From assembly GCF_000143415.4 (NCBI RefSeq), contig NW_003314352.1:685869-749868 (forward strand): DNA of 64,000 nt, given 5' to 3'. This document shows, piece by piece, positions 20,609 to 31,439 of the stretch. Made by a program: the position numbers and the translations under genes. The stretch is from Selaginella moellendorffii (taxonomy: Eukaryota > Streptophyta > Lycopodiopsida > Selaginellales > Selaginellaceae). Below the pieces are notes generated by a model that saw only the letters and a list, made by a program, of their open reading frames with translations, ran no database searches and had not been told where the DNA came from. Numbering within the stretch: position 1 is the stretch's first letter; every line of letters begins with the position of its first letter.

Positions 20609-20965
20609 TGTCAGGAATCCCCCAATTCTTGCTACGTTTTTGACTCTCGCCGGATTCTTGACTTGCAGACCACATTCCTGACTCTCGAGACACTTCCCTA
20701 TTCCTAACTCTCGATTTTCCATATGATTCCTGAGTCTCGAGCCACATTCCTGATGATGATGTGGTGCCTCCTCGACCTCAACTATATTTAGGCCGTCCTC
20801 GATCCAAGAGTGGTGGAGCTTCATCAACCTATAGTATATATAGGTTAGCCTTGTTCCATTTCTCCACAATTTGAATCAACACCAATCTAAGGCTTCTTCA
20901 TTTTCACTAGCTTTTCTCTTTGTTTTTTGCATTTTCCAATCTTGATCTTGTTGGGGGTCTTAACA
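20609..20965 (+). repeat. Chromovirus 3' LTR
   Basis: Starts TGTCAGGAATCCC, ends GGGGGTCTTAACA, followed by target duplication gctat. TATA-like stretch near 20834-20842. Segment 20866-20938 is inverted relative to the 5' LTR. Confidence 0.92.
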
Positions 20966-20970
20966 GCTAT

Positions 20971-22480
20971 ACCCATGTAGTGGGTAATGATAACCACTAA
21001 GGAGTCTAGGGCTAGAGTGAACACAGATGGACAAGTGGATAACTTGGTAAAGTGTTTAAAAGTCAACTTTAGCTCCCCCTAGAATGGAAAATTTTATCAT
21101 TTATAACTTGGTATTGAAGCTATTTTTTAGTCTAACTCTTATTGGTAGTTAAGTATATCACTACTTGATATTGGCATCAAAAGGTCTCAAAAGTGGGTCT
21201 ATCCTAGAGGAGTAGTATGTCAAGAAGGCATAACTCTCCACTTAAGTTCATATGTGAATATGTAGGTAATATAATGGATAGAAAGGGTCAATAAGGGAAT
21301 GACTTAAGGATTTTAGGAAAAGTATAAGGTTTTCCTTAGAGAGTTGAGGATGTGATTTATATAAATTTGACTTAGTAAATTGGCTAATGTAATTATGGTA
21401 AATAACTATAGTTAGGATTACAGAAAGATAAAGACTCTGAGATAGTAAAGGAGTTATAAAATTATCTTCATATGGTTGAGGATGGTGCTTATGAATTTAA
21501 GACTAGAGTTAATGACTTTGAAAAATCAAATATGGATCAAAACATAACTCCTTGAAATAGTAGTTGGGGCTACTTTTAATAAAAGTTGGAACAAATCAAG
21601 GAATTAAAGGGTGTATTCAAAGGATGAATTGGTGTTCTCATCATATAAAAAAATAATTCTAAGGAGTAAAAGTAGCCTACGTAGAATAAAGGATAATCAA
21701 ATGTTGGAATAACATTTGTAAAGATGGCCCTTGTGAATAAAATGTGAATACAAGAAGCTATATTCAAGTGTAGTGGAACCTCAAAAGGAGCTAGGATGCT
21801 ATGACCTTATAGGACGTTAGATTAATAAAGTCCAAAAGCTAGATGATTTAGTCAAGTCAAGGGATGGTCCTAAAGACTTGGAGGAATCCCATTTGGATGG
21901 AGGTTCATTGTATCCTATGAAGGATTAAGAGGATTATGAGATCCAAATATGAGAACATCAGGTATGTTATTAATGGCAGAATGTGCTATACTAAAGCCAT
22001 GGAAAGGTATTCATGGAAAAAAGCAACTTTGGCAAGGAGTTATATATAAATAATATATTGCAATGCTAACCGATAGTTGGCATGAGAAATAACTATTATT
22101 TTCTTGACAAATATTTAGACATAAATGGGAAGTGTCGTGAGGGTAAGCTCATAGAGCTGATGGTGTGGAGATACCAAATATTCTAAAATGTGATAGTTTG
22201 AAGTTAAGTTGGTTAATTTATGAGAACCTCTTGCCAAAGGAATCCCAATGGAAATGGGAGTAGCATACCCTAAGCTAGAAGGCATATAATTTGAGTGTGT
22301 TGACCCAAATAATTATGGAAGTGTGAAAACACGAACAATAAGTTATAGGACTTAATGACTATGAGGAAACTAAGCAAAAAGTGTGATATAATTGATTGGA
22401 TTAGTCACAGGTAACTTCCCAAAACTTTTTATTGGGATAAGGAGGTTAGATATATCCCTTGGGGGATAAATTATTTATGT
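20971..22480. other. AT-rich old repeat, no gene seen
   Basis: 20990-21090 resembles 45783-45860 (gactagagtgaa, caagtggataacttggt, aagtgtt), so it is a piece of the minisatellite-repeat family. The remainder has no frame of note and no domain. It is the continuation of the host repeat into which the chromovirus (left) and the Athila-like element (right) inserted. Confidence 0.5.
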
Positions 22481-22643
22481 TGTTAGGGCATGGCCAGAGG
22501 GAATATTTTGGTCTTTAAAATATTCCTCATCTTCCTTGTATAAAACCCTTGCCTCACAAGGGTAGGGGGGAATTGCAAAGACCATTGAAGCATTTCTCGT
22601 GTTTGAGCGAGCGTTGGGGGAGGCACCCCTCCTTCCCTCAACA
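22481..22643 (+). repeat. Athila-like 5' LTR with TATA box
   Basis: TGTTAGGGC to CCCTCAACA, 163 bp. TATAAAA at 22539-22545. Followed by aa and tggtgaatccgac, a primer-site-like sequence whose tRNA I cannot name. Confidence 0.85.
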
Positions 22644-23399
22644 AATGGTGAATCCGACATGATGCATAGCACTTTCTAAAATGTCATTTCTCTCTTTTTC
22701 TTTTGGCCGCAAATTTTGGGAAGGAATTCCTTGTTTGTTGGTTTTGTTTTATCTTGGGTGTGTTGGATAGGTCTAGAGCTCCTCTTTCTAGCAAGGTATG
22801 GCGCTTATTAAGCCGTGCAGTATTTAAAGAGATACAACATTTTTTGGCTCAGTCGGATGAACATTTTGGGGTTTTCACTTTCTCGCTTGGATCCTCGGCC
22901 CAATTTCTTAAAGTAGTGCATTTGGGCTTGTAGATCTGGCCTAGATCTATGAGTAGTGGTGATTCTTGGTGCTATATTTGGCCAAATTGGCAGCATGCTA
23001 AAGGATTTTCTTCTCCGGCTAGATTGGGTCATCTTTGTAGCAGGAATTCGTGCTCCTCTGGGCTTTGTTTTGGCTGCCGTTTGTTTCTAGAGGTGCTCCT
23101 GGTCATAGGCTTTCCGAAAAGACTAACAGCGCCTCAGTATCAATCTACATCAGTGACATGCACATGTTTTTCCACAATATTGGCGTTCTGGGATACCTTT
23201 TCATGGATTTCAGGGAATATTAAGGTGGCTTCTTCCTAAATTCCTGTGATAGAGGGTAGACAGGGCTGAGCTCTTTCCATCGAGCCCACCAACAATCAAA
23301 ATGGGGAAAGATCGAGACTAAAGGACTCATTTATCTCTTTTGGGCTAAACTTTGTTGGAGGTTCCTTGGGAACGAAGCAATCTTCAAGGAATAGGTAGG

Positions 23400-23600
23400 C
23401 GTAGGAACAAGAATAGGGGGAGCAAGAACAAGGGTTGGCATAGGAACAGGGACAGTAGGAATAGGCACAAGGATAGGAGTTGGTGTTGGAGCAGGCGCAG
23501 GAGTAGGAGTGAGAGCAAGTTATAGGTTGTGGGTCCTTGGTTACTAGTTACCGGTTACCGGTTACCAATTACTCCAGCGGCTACTCTGGCGGTTACCTTA
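23400..23600 (+). repeat. GGA-rich hexamer and GGTTACC arrays (5' copy)
   Basis: A purine-rich GGNNCA-type array (23404-23518) ends agcaggcgcaggagtagg, then repeated ggttacc units (23537-23600). The same pair recurs at 28825-28940 near the other end of the element. Confidence 0.8.
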
Positions 23601-24083
23601 CGGGTCAATGGTTATGTGTGCTTGAGGCCTACATCTCCTTCCATTTTGACCCTTATTTCTCTTTGTCACAAGCAGTTTGGGCAACTTTAAGCAACTTGAG
23701 CACTAGCCTACAGTCTTCTTGCTCCTATCAACCCAGTTGCCTTGACAGGGCATTTGCAGTGTTCAGGGTATTTGATGCTGGTACAAACTCGACGAACGAC
23801 AAATTGGCACCCTTTTACCATACCTCAAGGCCCTAAGGTATGGAGTAAACACTCTAACATCCAAAGGCAGCTTAGGTACAACATTGCACCTTCTCAGACC
23901 AAGTCCTCTTCATCCTCGACAGATTCCAATGACTTAGATCTATGAGCTATGGCACAACCATCTTTAGCTTGACCTTAGCTCCATGTTCTATAGAGGGGGA
24001 GTGATCTACCAACCTTCTTAGGTGTTGGAATAGTCTTTTTAACATCGCATATCAGTCGCTTTGATTACTACTGCACCACAAAT

Positions 24084-24413
24084 ATGATCGTCGATAATGA
24101 TCGTATGTGCCATGACTTCTTGCAGTCTCTTGAAGGCAAAGCAGCAACTTGGGCAAATTCTCTCCTCCCAGAGGACCGGGCAGACTTCCAGACACTACTT
24201 GCTTCTTTCAGAGAATGCTTCGTTGAAAAAAAACCCACAAACCGGCTACTTGTCGACCTCTTTTCATTCCAACAGGGTGCTCACGAGTTTGTTCCTGATT
24301 ACATCACTCAGTTTCGAGCATACTGGAAGCAGTTTTGGGATCGTAGAGTGGTCCAAGATGAGCAACAGAGGATCACAACATTCACAGCAGGTCTGCGTGG
24401 GAACTTGCAATAG
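24084..24413 (+). pseudogene. Gypsy gag fragment
   Basis: One frame of 109 residues contains C-H-D-F-L-Q-S-L-E-G-K-A-A-T-W, F-R-E-C-F-V, S-F-Q-Q-G and Y-I-T-Q-F-R-A-Y-W, the retrotransposon Gag core. TAG at 24411 follows, and downstream frames (about 24420-25030) are broken. No CCHC knuckle is intact. Start and N-terminal part are unclear. Confidence 0.75.
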
Positions 24414-25328
24414 AAAGTTCTTAAGAAGAAATTCAGGTCTTGCCGCAAGGCATTTTCATTTGCCACGAAGCTGGAAAGAGAGCTAGTTGTCGACCTAAGG
24501 ATTGCTAGAGTTGATTTTGACCAAGCCATCACCCCATTAGAGTCACCTTGTGTAGCTGTTCACCCGTCCACAACAAAGCTCGTTGCTATTGAACATACAC
24601 CTCCGGCTATTGAGAACTTTGCCAACGAGATGTGGCAGCTGAAGGAGATCATTCTTTAGCAACAATCACACCATGACAAACTGCTCCAGGAGCTAGTGGA
24701 GTCCAGGAAAGAGGCCACTACAACTCGGGAACGCAGATTTAACTCTTGTTGGTGCACTCACTGTGAGACGAATACACACAACACGTAGTGCTGCTTCAAG
24801 CTTCATCCAGAGCTTTGGCCTCCACCTTCTCAACATGTCCAACAACGTCCCTTTGCTGATAATTCCACATCATCTCGGGGTCCAGAGACATATCAGAAGC
24901 AGTTGGAGCGACAAGCAATTGAGGCAGCCCCTTTGTCGAGCAAAGGCAAGGCACCAGCCTCATCAGTCAACACAATTTTGGTAGCCGAGGAACTCTATAG
25001 GCAACAGCAGCAAACCGCAGCCACTTGACCCCAAGCGAAGAAGAAGGAAGCCGCTCAGCCTGCCATAGCTCCCTCGGCGCTGGTTGAGAGCAAATCTCTG
25101 TTGGCATCAAGCCCAGTGACACAAAGAGTGGCTTGTAAGCTCCCCTTCAAGTCACTACTCTCTTCTCCTCCTGAGATCTCACCAATAGCTATTCCTGTTC
25201 TGGAGTTGATTCTTCAACAGTTGGTTGATACTCCCGTCACCTTTTCGCTCCGAGACATGTTGTGTCTGGTCCCGGGATTCGGCCAGCGTTTAGAGGAGTT
25301 TGCACGGTCAAGAACACCAGAGAGTACT

Positions 25329-25790
25329 CTCAAGAGGACTCCTCAAGAGGTGCACATTGTCGACATGACAAGATATGGTGGAGATCCTGGTCCATTTTTC
25401 ATCCCGGTGCAGTTTGGTACTTCCTCTTGTAGGATGGATGCTTTGGTTGACTTTGGTTCTGGAAGCAACATTATCTCTTTCAAAGCTGCCCTTTCAGCAC
25501 AGCTATAGATCACCAAGTGCTCTTCCATCGTGCTCAAGACCTTTGCCAACCACACTATTCCTCCAACGGGCATTTGCTGTGGTGTCAAGGTCTTAGTGCA
25601 GGGTGTTATTTCTAAGATAGATTTCCTTGTGGTTGACTACCAACGTCTTGGAACGTCCTCTTTGAAGGACCTTATCATCCTTGGCCGCTTATGGCAAGTC
25701 ACAGCCCATTGCACCATTGACAGCGTATAGGGCAAGATAGAAATTAGCGATGGAACCTATAGTGCCACCTTTCTCAACAACCACGGTAGA
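25329..25790 (+). pseudogene. Athila/Tat-type aspartic protease
   Basis: Reads F-F-I-P-V-Q-F-G, then A-L-V-D-F-G-S-G-S-N-I-I-S, stop at 25506, I-C-C-G-V-K-V and D-L-I-I-L-G-R-L-W-Q-V-T. D-F-G in place of D-S/T-G is reminiscent of the D-L-G of Athila-type proteases, and the I-L-G-R block matches the family. It has two in-frame stops (25506, 25728). Confidence 0.7.
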
Positions 25791-26278
25791 GCTCTTTCTC
25801 AGCAAGCCTAGCAGGCTCAGAATCAGATGGCCTCCACACCACATTTCCCTCCTAAGCTCACAGAGATTTTTCTTGAGTTGGCGGTGGAGTCGACCATCTA
25901 TATGACGAATGCTTTCTCCTGAAATGCGATTGACATGGTTGGAGGTGAGTCAGATAGCCCAAGACATCTCTCAGCTTCACTCTCTTTATTTGAGAGTAAG
26001 GCCGAGCCTCTAGCCACGCCCTCTTTATTTGATGGCGGGGCTTATAGAGTATGGGCTCCCATATCCAACTTTTTGGTGTGTTTATTGATAGAGGAAGGGC
26101 TCCTTGATTTGTTTCTTGCATGGGACCAACTCCCTCTTATGGAGCTTGACGACATGGTCACTCCAAACCAGGTCCATCTTGTGCAGGACACAGCCAAACT
26201 CAATCCTCCTCAGCAACTATCTGAGGTGTCACACAGCCAGCATCTTCCTACAAAAATCGCAGTAGCTGATGACTCCGA

Positions 26279-28083
26279 GTGTATTTTGTCATGCCATTTG
26301 TTGATGGAAGAAGACATCCAGACACACAACTGGCAAAAAGAATCAAACCAATTGGCGTGCTGCATGCGAGTTATAGCTCTTTAAGTTCAAAATTTCCTAC
26401 CGTGGAGCCCCTGGTACTCCAACCACTAGAACGACAACTCCCTTTCGAAATTTACATCATAACGGGTACAGAGGCTTTTGGAGTATGCCTTTGCCAATGT
26501 TCACAGCCTGGAAAGCCACCACATGCAACATATTATGCCTCACATTCGTTCAAGGAGACCGAGAAGAAGTACGTGGATGCGGAAAAAAAGGCAGTGGCTG
26601 TTGTTTACACCTTGGAGCGATTTCGTCACTTTCTCGCTGGAGCCTATATCCATTTCCAAGTCTATTTTAATATGCTAACCTTTCTTTTACAGCGACCGGT
26701 TCACAGTCCTCATACTTTATCTTGGATTGTGAGCATCCAAGAGTTCCAGCCAACTTTTCACATGCGGCGGAAGCGTGTGATGGATCCAAGTGAGTTCCTG
26801 GTTGCTAAAGCTACTTCCTTTGTGGTCCCAGCAGCATTACAGGACATTGTAGTGTACCTGGATTTAGGTCAGTTCCCAGCAGATTCCTCACCAGTACAAC
26901 AAAAGGCATTGGAGATCCGAGCACGGGGGTTTTGCCTTCTTGATGGACACCTTTACAGAAGGACTTCTCAGGAAGTTTTGTTGCGGTGTGTGGGTGAACA
27001 CGAGGTCCCTGAGCTCCTTCGCGCTTTCCAATCTTGTGCGGGGCATTTATCGGGACAGGTCACAGCACAGCTCCTTTTGCGCCATGGCTACTTTTGGCCT
27101 CGGATTCACCAGGACAGCTTGGCCTATGCAAAGGTATTGAGCAGCGCCAACAGTTCCAACCCCTGGAGCCATGTTCCATGTCTTCCTTTCCAGCTCATCA
27201 CTTCTCCGAGTCCCTTTTTCCAGTGGGCACTTGACTTCGTCGGCCTGATCAACCCACTGAGCTTAAAAGGGCAGCAATACATCATCGTGGCAATGGACTA
27301 TTTCACAAAATGGGTTGAGGCCACCCCTCTGCAACAAGCAGATCAACAGTCTACAGCAAAGTTTGTCTATGAGTACATCATTTGCCAATTCAGAGTTCCC
27401 ACTGTTTTGATTTCCGATCGAGGCAGCAGCTTCCTTGGACAGGTGATGTAGCATCTTCTCCAGCAGCTACAGGTCAAGCACGGGAAGAGCAGCAGCTATT
27501 ATCCTGAGTGTAATGGCCAAGCAGAGTCCAGCAACAAGATATTGAAGACAGTCATCTCAAAGCTTGTGGAGGATCACCCAAGGCGTTGGCACGAACACTT
27601 GGTTATGGCATTGTGGGCCTTTCAGTCATCCTTCAAGACATCCATCTCTGCGACCCCAGTCTCCCTTGTCTATGGGACAGAGGCCGTGCTTCCAATGGAG
27701 ATCCAAGTGCCATCACTCTCACTCTCACTTTGATACGTAGCAGGGATGCAGTTGAGCGATGAGGACAAGCTTCATGCACTTGACTTGGAGGTTCTTGCCT
27801 TGGAAGAACAGTGACGATCCACGATTGAACATCTCCTTCGAGGCAAGCAGAAGATCAAGTCAGTCATTGATCACTAGTGGTCTGCTGAACCATTTGAGGA
27901 TGGCGACCTTGTTCTACTCAAGGAATTTACGCCACCTTCGAAGTTCTCCCCTCGTTGGACCAGCCCCTACTTTGTCCAGCGACACATAACAGGTGGAGCA
28001 TATATGATATATGCTAGTTGATGCTGATGGAAGTGAGCTCCCACACGCTCACAACCACTCTCATCTCAAACGCTTCATCCGGT
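26279..28083 (+). pseudogene. Gypsy RNase H and integrase
   Basis: A 390-residue open stretch (26279-27451) followed by in-frame continuation past TAG 27449 and further stops. RNase H part: F-E-I-Y-I-I-T-G-T-E-A-F-G-V, Y-Y-A-S-H-S-F, Y-V-D-A-E-K-K-A-V-A-V-V. Integrase: A-G-H-L-S-G with H-G-Y-F-W-P, but the C-x2-C pair is lost to a local frame change near 27130. The catalytic core keeps all three acids (W-A-L-D-F-V-G, I-S-D-R-G-S-S-F, G-Q-A-E-S-S-N). The C-terminal GPY/F-like domain is clear (D-G-D-L-V-L-L-K, S-P-R-W-T-S-P-Y-F-V) and ends near 28083. RNase H catalytic Asp at the D-A position appears replaced by T-G-T. Confidence 0.85.
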
Positions 28084-29476
28084 GAGGCGTTCCTCTTCTC
28101 TTCTTTTTCTTTTTCTTCCTTTCTTTCACTTTACTTTCATGGCTACTTTTCATACTTTCAGAGGGTGTTTCTCCATTGGACCATGGCCCATACCTTGGAT
28201 TTCATGCTCAAGCTGCATTACCATTTGTATGGAGGTTCCTCGCTTGGCCCGGTCTATGTTCCAGGTTCTTTGGCCCTTCCCTTACCATCAATACACCCCA
28301 CACATTCCTCTCACTCATTCCATATCATCTACACTCACAGTTCCATCACCAATCACTTCGAGCAGCATTGCTCACACTTATCTCTAGATGCCCGTCTTGC
28401 ATCTTTCATTCTTTCACCATCATTCACATTTCCATTTGTTACATTTACACCATACCACAAACACACATACGTGCACCAGCAGCAAAAGACACCACCTCAT
28501 TTGGACGTGCTATTTCTGAGATACCCTTACGACCATTTACTAACAATGTGCTAGCTTTTCTGGAGCTAATTTCTTCCAACCAGGTGAACCTGTTCACTCA
28601 AGACACCTTGGTGGATCTTTAGGTGAGGCCACAGAAGCCGAAGCCACTTTCTTCTGCTCCAGCAGTCAGTGGACACATGCCACCTCTCTTTACCGGCAAC
28701 CCAGCAACTACGCCGTCCTTTTCAGCTGCTGTCTTCTTCAGTCCGACACATCAGACCATTGGCCTAACACTTTGAGAGATGGCCACCTTCTCGGCGCTCC
28801 ACTATATCACTCCACCATATCGGTGCTGGAGCAGGCGCAGGAGTAGGAGCGAGAGCAGGTGGTTACTGGTTACAGGTTACCGGTCCCCAGTTACTGGTTA
28901 CCAGTTCCCAGTTACCAGTTACCAACTACTCCGAGAGGTCAGCGCTTACTCTACAGGCCAATGGTTATCAATGGCCACCTTTTCAGAGTGCCACCACCAT
29001 CTCGGCGGTCCACCATATCACTCCATCTTTCATCATTTCCACACTTACCACCCTTGGGCAACGCATCCCCTCTTCTACCTCTCTTTCTTTCTCGATTTTG
29101 GCCAATCTTTGGAGCATACCGGAAGTCATTAAGAGGCTGCATTTGCATATTACACTTTCCTGAGCCGAAATCCAAGTACGGGTTAAGTTCTTTAAGTACT
29201 CATTCTTTTTCCCCTATTTTTCTCCTTTCTTTTCACACTTTTTCTGGACTTTTTCTTCAACTTTAGGGTCCAGTTTGACTATAGGGTTTCCCACCGGATT
29301 TTCCTCACTATCTCCAAACTTCACACCTACCTCTTTTCTTTCTTTTCTACTTTGTTTTCCAGAGTTTCTACTATTTCACATAGTTACTATCACTTGGCAT
29401 CAGTAGCAGAGGTACACTCTACACTCTTTGGAGGGTTCTCGCACATCTGGAGCCAGCGCGATCCAGTATGGTCGCA
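28084..29476 (+). other. 3' tail of Athila-like element
   Basis: 1.4 kb after pol without a convincing gene. Athila/Tat elements often carry an extra ORF here, but the 28018-28554 stretch is Ser/His/Phe-rich and matches nothing I know. 28825-28940 repeats the GGNNCA and GGTTACC arrays of 23489-23600. Confidence 0.45.
28825..28940 (+). repeat. GGNNCA and GGTTACC arrays (3' copy)
   Basis: agcaggcgcaggagtagg followed by about ten degenerate ggttacc/agttacc units. It is a direct repeat of the arrays near the element's 5' end. Confidence 0.8.
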
Positions 29477-29644
29477 TGTTAGGGCGTGGCCACCAAGAGA
29501 GAGAGGGAATATTCTGGTCCTCAAAATATTCCCCATCTTCCTTGTATAAAACCCTTGCCTCACAAGGGGGCATTTGCGAAGAGCATTGAAGCATTTCTCG
29601 TGTTTGAGTAAGCATTGGGGGAGGCGCCCCTCCTTCCCCCAATA
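29477..29644 (+). repeat. Athila-like 3' LTR with TATA box
   Basis: TGTTAGGGC to ccccaata, 168 bp; TATAAAA at 29545-29551. Differs from the 5' LTR by small insertions (gagagagaggg) and substitutions. Confidence 0.85.
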
Positions 29645-30454
29645 ATGTTGCGATATAATGAGTTAATATTGTAAAAGGAAATGCTCATTGTCAAAGAATG
29701 TTATCATTGAAATACCTAAACACTCTAAAATATCAGATAGTGATGTTTGGTATCATAAGGGTATTAGATGAGGCCCAAAGGACTAAATCTCTGGCAAATA
29801 ATGGATAGGAGGTATTATTCAATATCTAACATTGTGGAGGTGGGAAAAGTATATTTATCAAAATTGAAAGTTAAAAGGATTTTGGCAAGGTTAGTGATAG
29901 GTATACAAAGACCTATGAGTAGCAATATTAATCTCAGTGTATAGGATTACAAGGTGAGTATATCTAGATTGAGGAACCACTCCCTAGACTATTGGGTAGA
30001 TTATCCCAAAGAATATTTACTAAGGTATAGTAGAAAGTGTAAAGTTATCTTTCTAACATAGAGGAAAATAATCGAAGGGAGCGTGTAAAGCCAAGAGCAA
30101 GTAATAAATGGATAGAATTGAACAATAGAAATTAAAAGCCATAGTTAAAGGTGGTTATATAAATTGTGAGTGGAGAATTAAATGGGTGCTTGGAGATGTT
30201 GTTACTAGCAATTGTGGTGCTATAGAAAGTTTAAAGTATGGAATTACCCATATTAGACTATACGGCAGTTACAAAGCTTGCAAAAGGAGAAGCCTTAACA
30301 AGCTAAGAGACAAAATCCCTTTAATGTTCCCAAATATAATTTTAGGTAAGTTGGTACTTGAAAAATAAGTGTAAATGGTTTAAAGAAATGCATGAAATTG
30401 AAGTGGCATAATAGAAGCATGGCCTTGAAGCTTGCCATGAGCTCTGATACTACA
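29645..30454 (-). other. Internal part of an older LTR element ending in a primer-binding site
   Basis: No gene seen. 30440-30452 reads gagctctgatac-ta; its complement is close to TGGTATCAGAGC, the initiator-tRNA primer site. In copy 12599-12612 that site abuts TGTAGCGC, and here the abutting LTR (TGTAGCATA) resumes at 38701-38702 after the 8.2-kb insertion. Confidence 0.55.
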
Positions 30455-30943
30455 TGAAAATTAGGGGAGTTGTGGTGAAGTTATACTGCAATTTTGTTGC
30501 AAGTGTGAGAGAGAATTTAGTGAAGAGCTAGCTACGACGATCTGCTGTTATGGTTATAAAGAGCCAAAGGGCTTTTGTTGACATTGATCTTGTGTTGGCA
30601 CAGTAATTCTCGTCCTAGAACAAGCTACTGAACATATGAGGTAATTAAAAACTAACTCGAGACCTTTAATCCTTAATGTGAATGGCCGTGAGTAAAGATA
30701 GACTTAACATCACTAGAATACTCTAAGTCTTGAGAAAATGGATATGCATTGGTGATAAGCTAGAATATAATAGAGATAGGGATAAAGGTCAAGTGCTAAC
30801 TCTCCCCCATAATTACTCTTACATGGTGGCAATTGCCACTTCTTCTTGAGTCTTGACTGTCAAGATTGTAACCTTGAGTGTCAAGGTTATAATCTTGACT
30901 GTCAAGAAAATGCTCAAATGGATGGTTAATCTATTGTGCTTTA
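30455..30943 (-). repeat. Gypsy (minus) 3' LTR
   Basis: 489 bp, aligned over its length with 38211-38696 (gaagttatrctgcaattttg, ttgatcttgtgttggcac, gacttracatcactagaatac). Confidence 0.88.
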
Positions 30944-31029
30944 CTCTCTTATAACTGAATGGAGCTTTGTCTTGAGGCTCCTACTGCTCCATTGTGTCAG
31001 TTGGCTTTGTTGGTGATGAATTTCTTGTG

Positions 31030-31076
31030 AGTTTGACCATTTCTCGATTTGTGTGTGTCATCCTTGCACAGAGGTC

Positions 31077-31108
<32 letters not shown>

Positions 31109-31128
31109 TTTAGTGTCTCCGAAGAGAC
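31030..31128 (-). pseudogene. U6 snRNA retropseudogene
   Basis: On the minus strand the sequence runs from GTCTCTTCGGAGACA (5' stem-loop) through AAAATTGGAACGATACAGAG, AAGATTAGCATG, CAAGGATGACAC and AAATCGAGAAATGGTC, in exact U6 order and spacing. The invariant ACAGAGA box is kept; differences are mostly transitions (CCCCTGCG to ACCTCTGT). U6 pairs with U2/U4 in the spliceosome, but this copy lacks the 3' T-run and any upstream USE/TATA and is flanked by a 15-bp direct repeat cttgtgagtttgacc (31024-31038 and 31134-31148). It is therefore a retroposed copy, not a gene. Confidence 0.92.
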
Positions 31129-31439
31129 GATTGCTTGTGAGTTTGACCTTGAACTTGTTGAGTTGTTAGTGGAACTCTTCGTTATCGTTGTTTTCCTCAT
31201 TGTGCTCACTTTCATTATTATCTTCCATTATTGTGGGCTGCTTTGCCTTCAGAATGCAAATCTCACTGTGGAGCTTTGCATTTTCTTTAGCAAGCTGGTT
31301 GTTGATGTGCTGTGTCTCTGCACATACTGTCCCCTGGAAGGACATACCTCTAGGGTTAGGGTTCTTGAATTCTTTATTTTTCTTTAGTTTCTTTTTTCTT
31401 TAGTCTTTATCATGGTTATTTTTTCTTCAAGTTTGAATG

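Larger units (their letters stand above)
12856..20965 (+). mobile_element. Ty3/gypsy chromovirus, full length but mutated
   Basis: An 8110-bp LTR retrotransposon with target duplication GCTAT (12851-12855 and 20966-20970). Order: 5' LTR 12856-13238, gag, protease (split by the hAT element at 14763-17300), reverse transcriptase, RNase H, integrase, chromodomain, short purine tract gaggaggg (20596-20603), 3' LTR 20609-20965. Without the hAT it is about 5.6 kb, normal for a plant chromovirus. It is not autonomous: at least six in-frame stops and several frameshifts are present. A TATA-like octamer lies in the LTR at 13108-13115. No TGGTATCAGAGC primer site follows the 5' LTR; the internal sequence begins gtttgattcaaattgtg and I cannot assign its tRNA. 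Confidence 0.93.
22481..29644 (+). mobile_element. Athila/Tat-like Ty3/gypsy element lacking a recognisable RT
   Basis: About 7.16 kb, with direct LTRs 22481-22643 and 29477-29644 (start TGTTAGGGC, contain ttgtataaaacccttgcctc, end ctcaaca/ccaata). Flanks share ATGT (22477-22480 and 29645-29648), extendable to ATGTT if the first LTR base is shared. Order: gag, protease, RNase H, integrase, then a 1.4-kb 3' tail. Between protease and RNase H only about 550 bp of unrecognisable sequence is present and no Y-x-D-D box, so the reverse transcriptase has been lost. Stops occur throughout. The short LTRs with a canonical TATA box (22539-22545) are distinctive. Confidence 0.85.

Noticed and set aside
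23537-23600. Interstitial telomere repeat
   Set aside because: Plant telomere repeat is TTTAGGG; the unit here is GGTTACC-like.
31030-31128. Functional U6 gene
   Set aside because: No upstream USE/TATA pair, no 3' T-run, several changes, and flanking direct repeats show it is a retrocopy.
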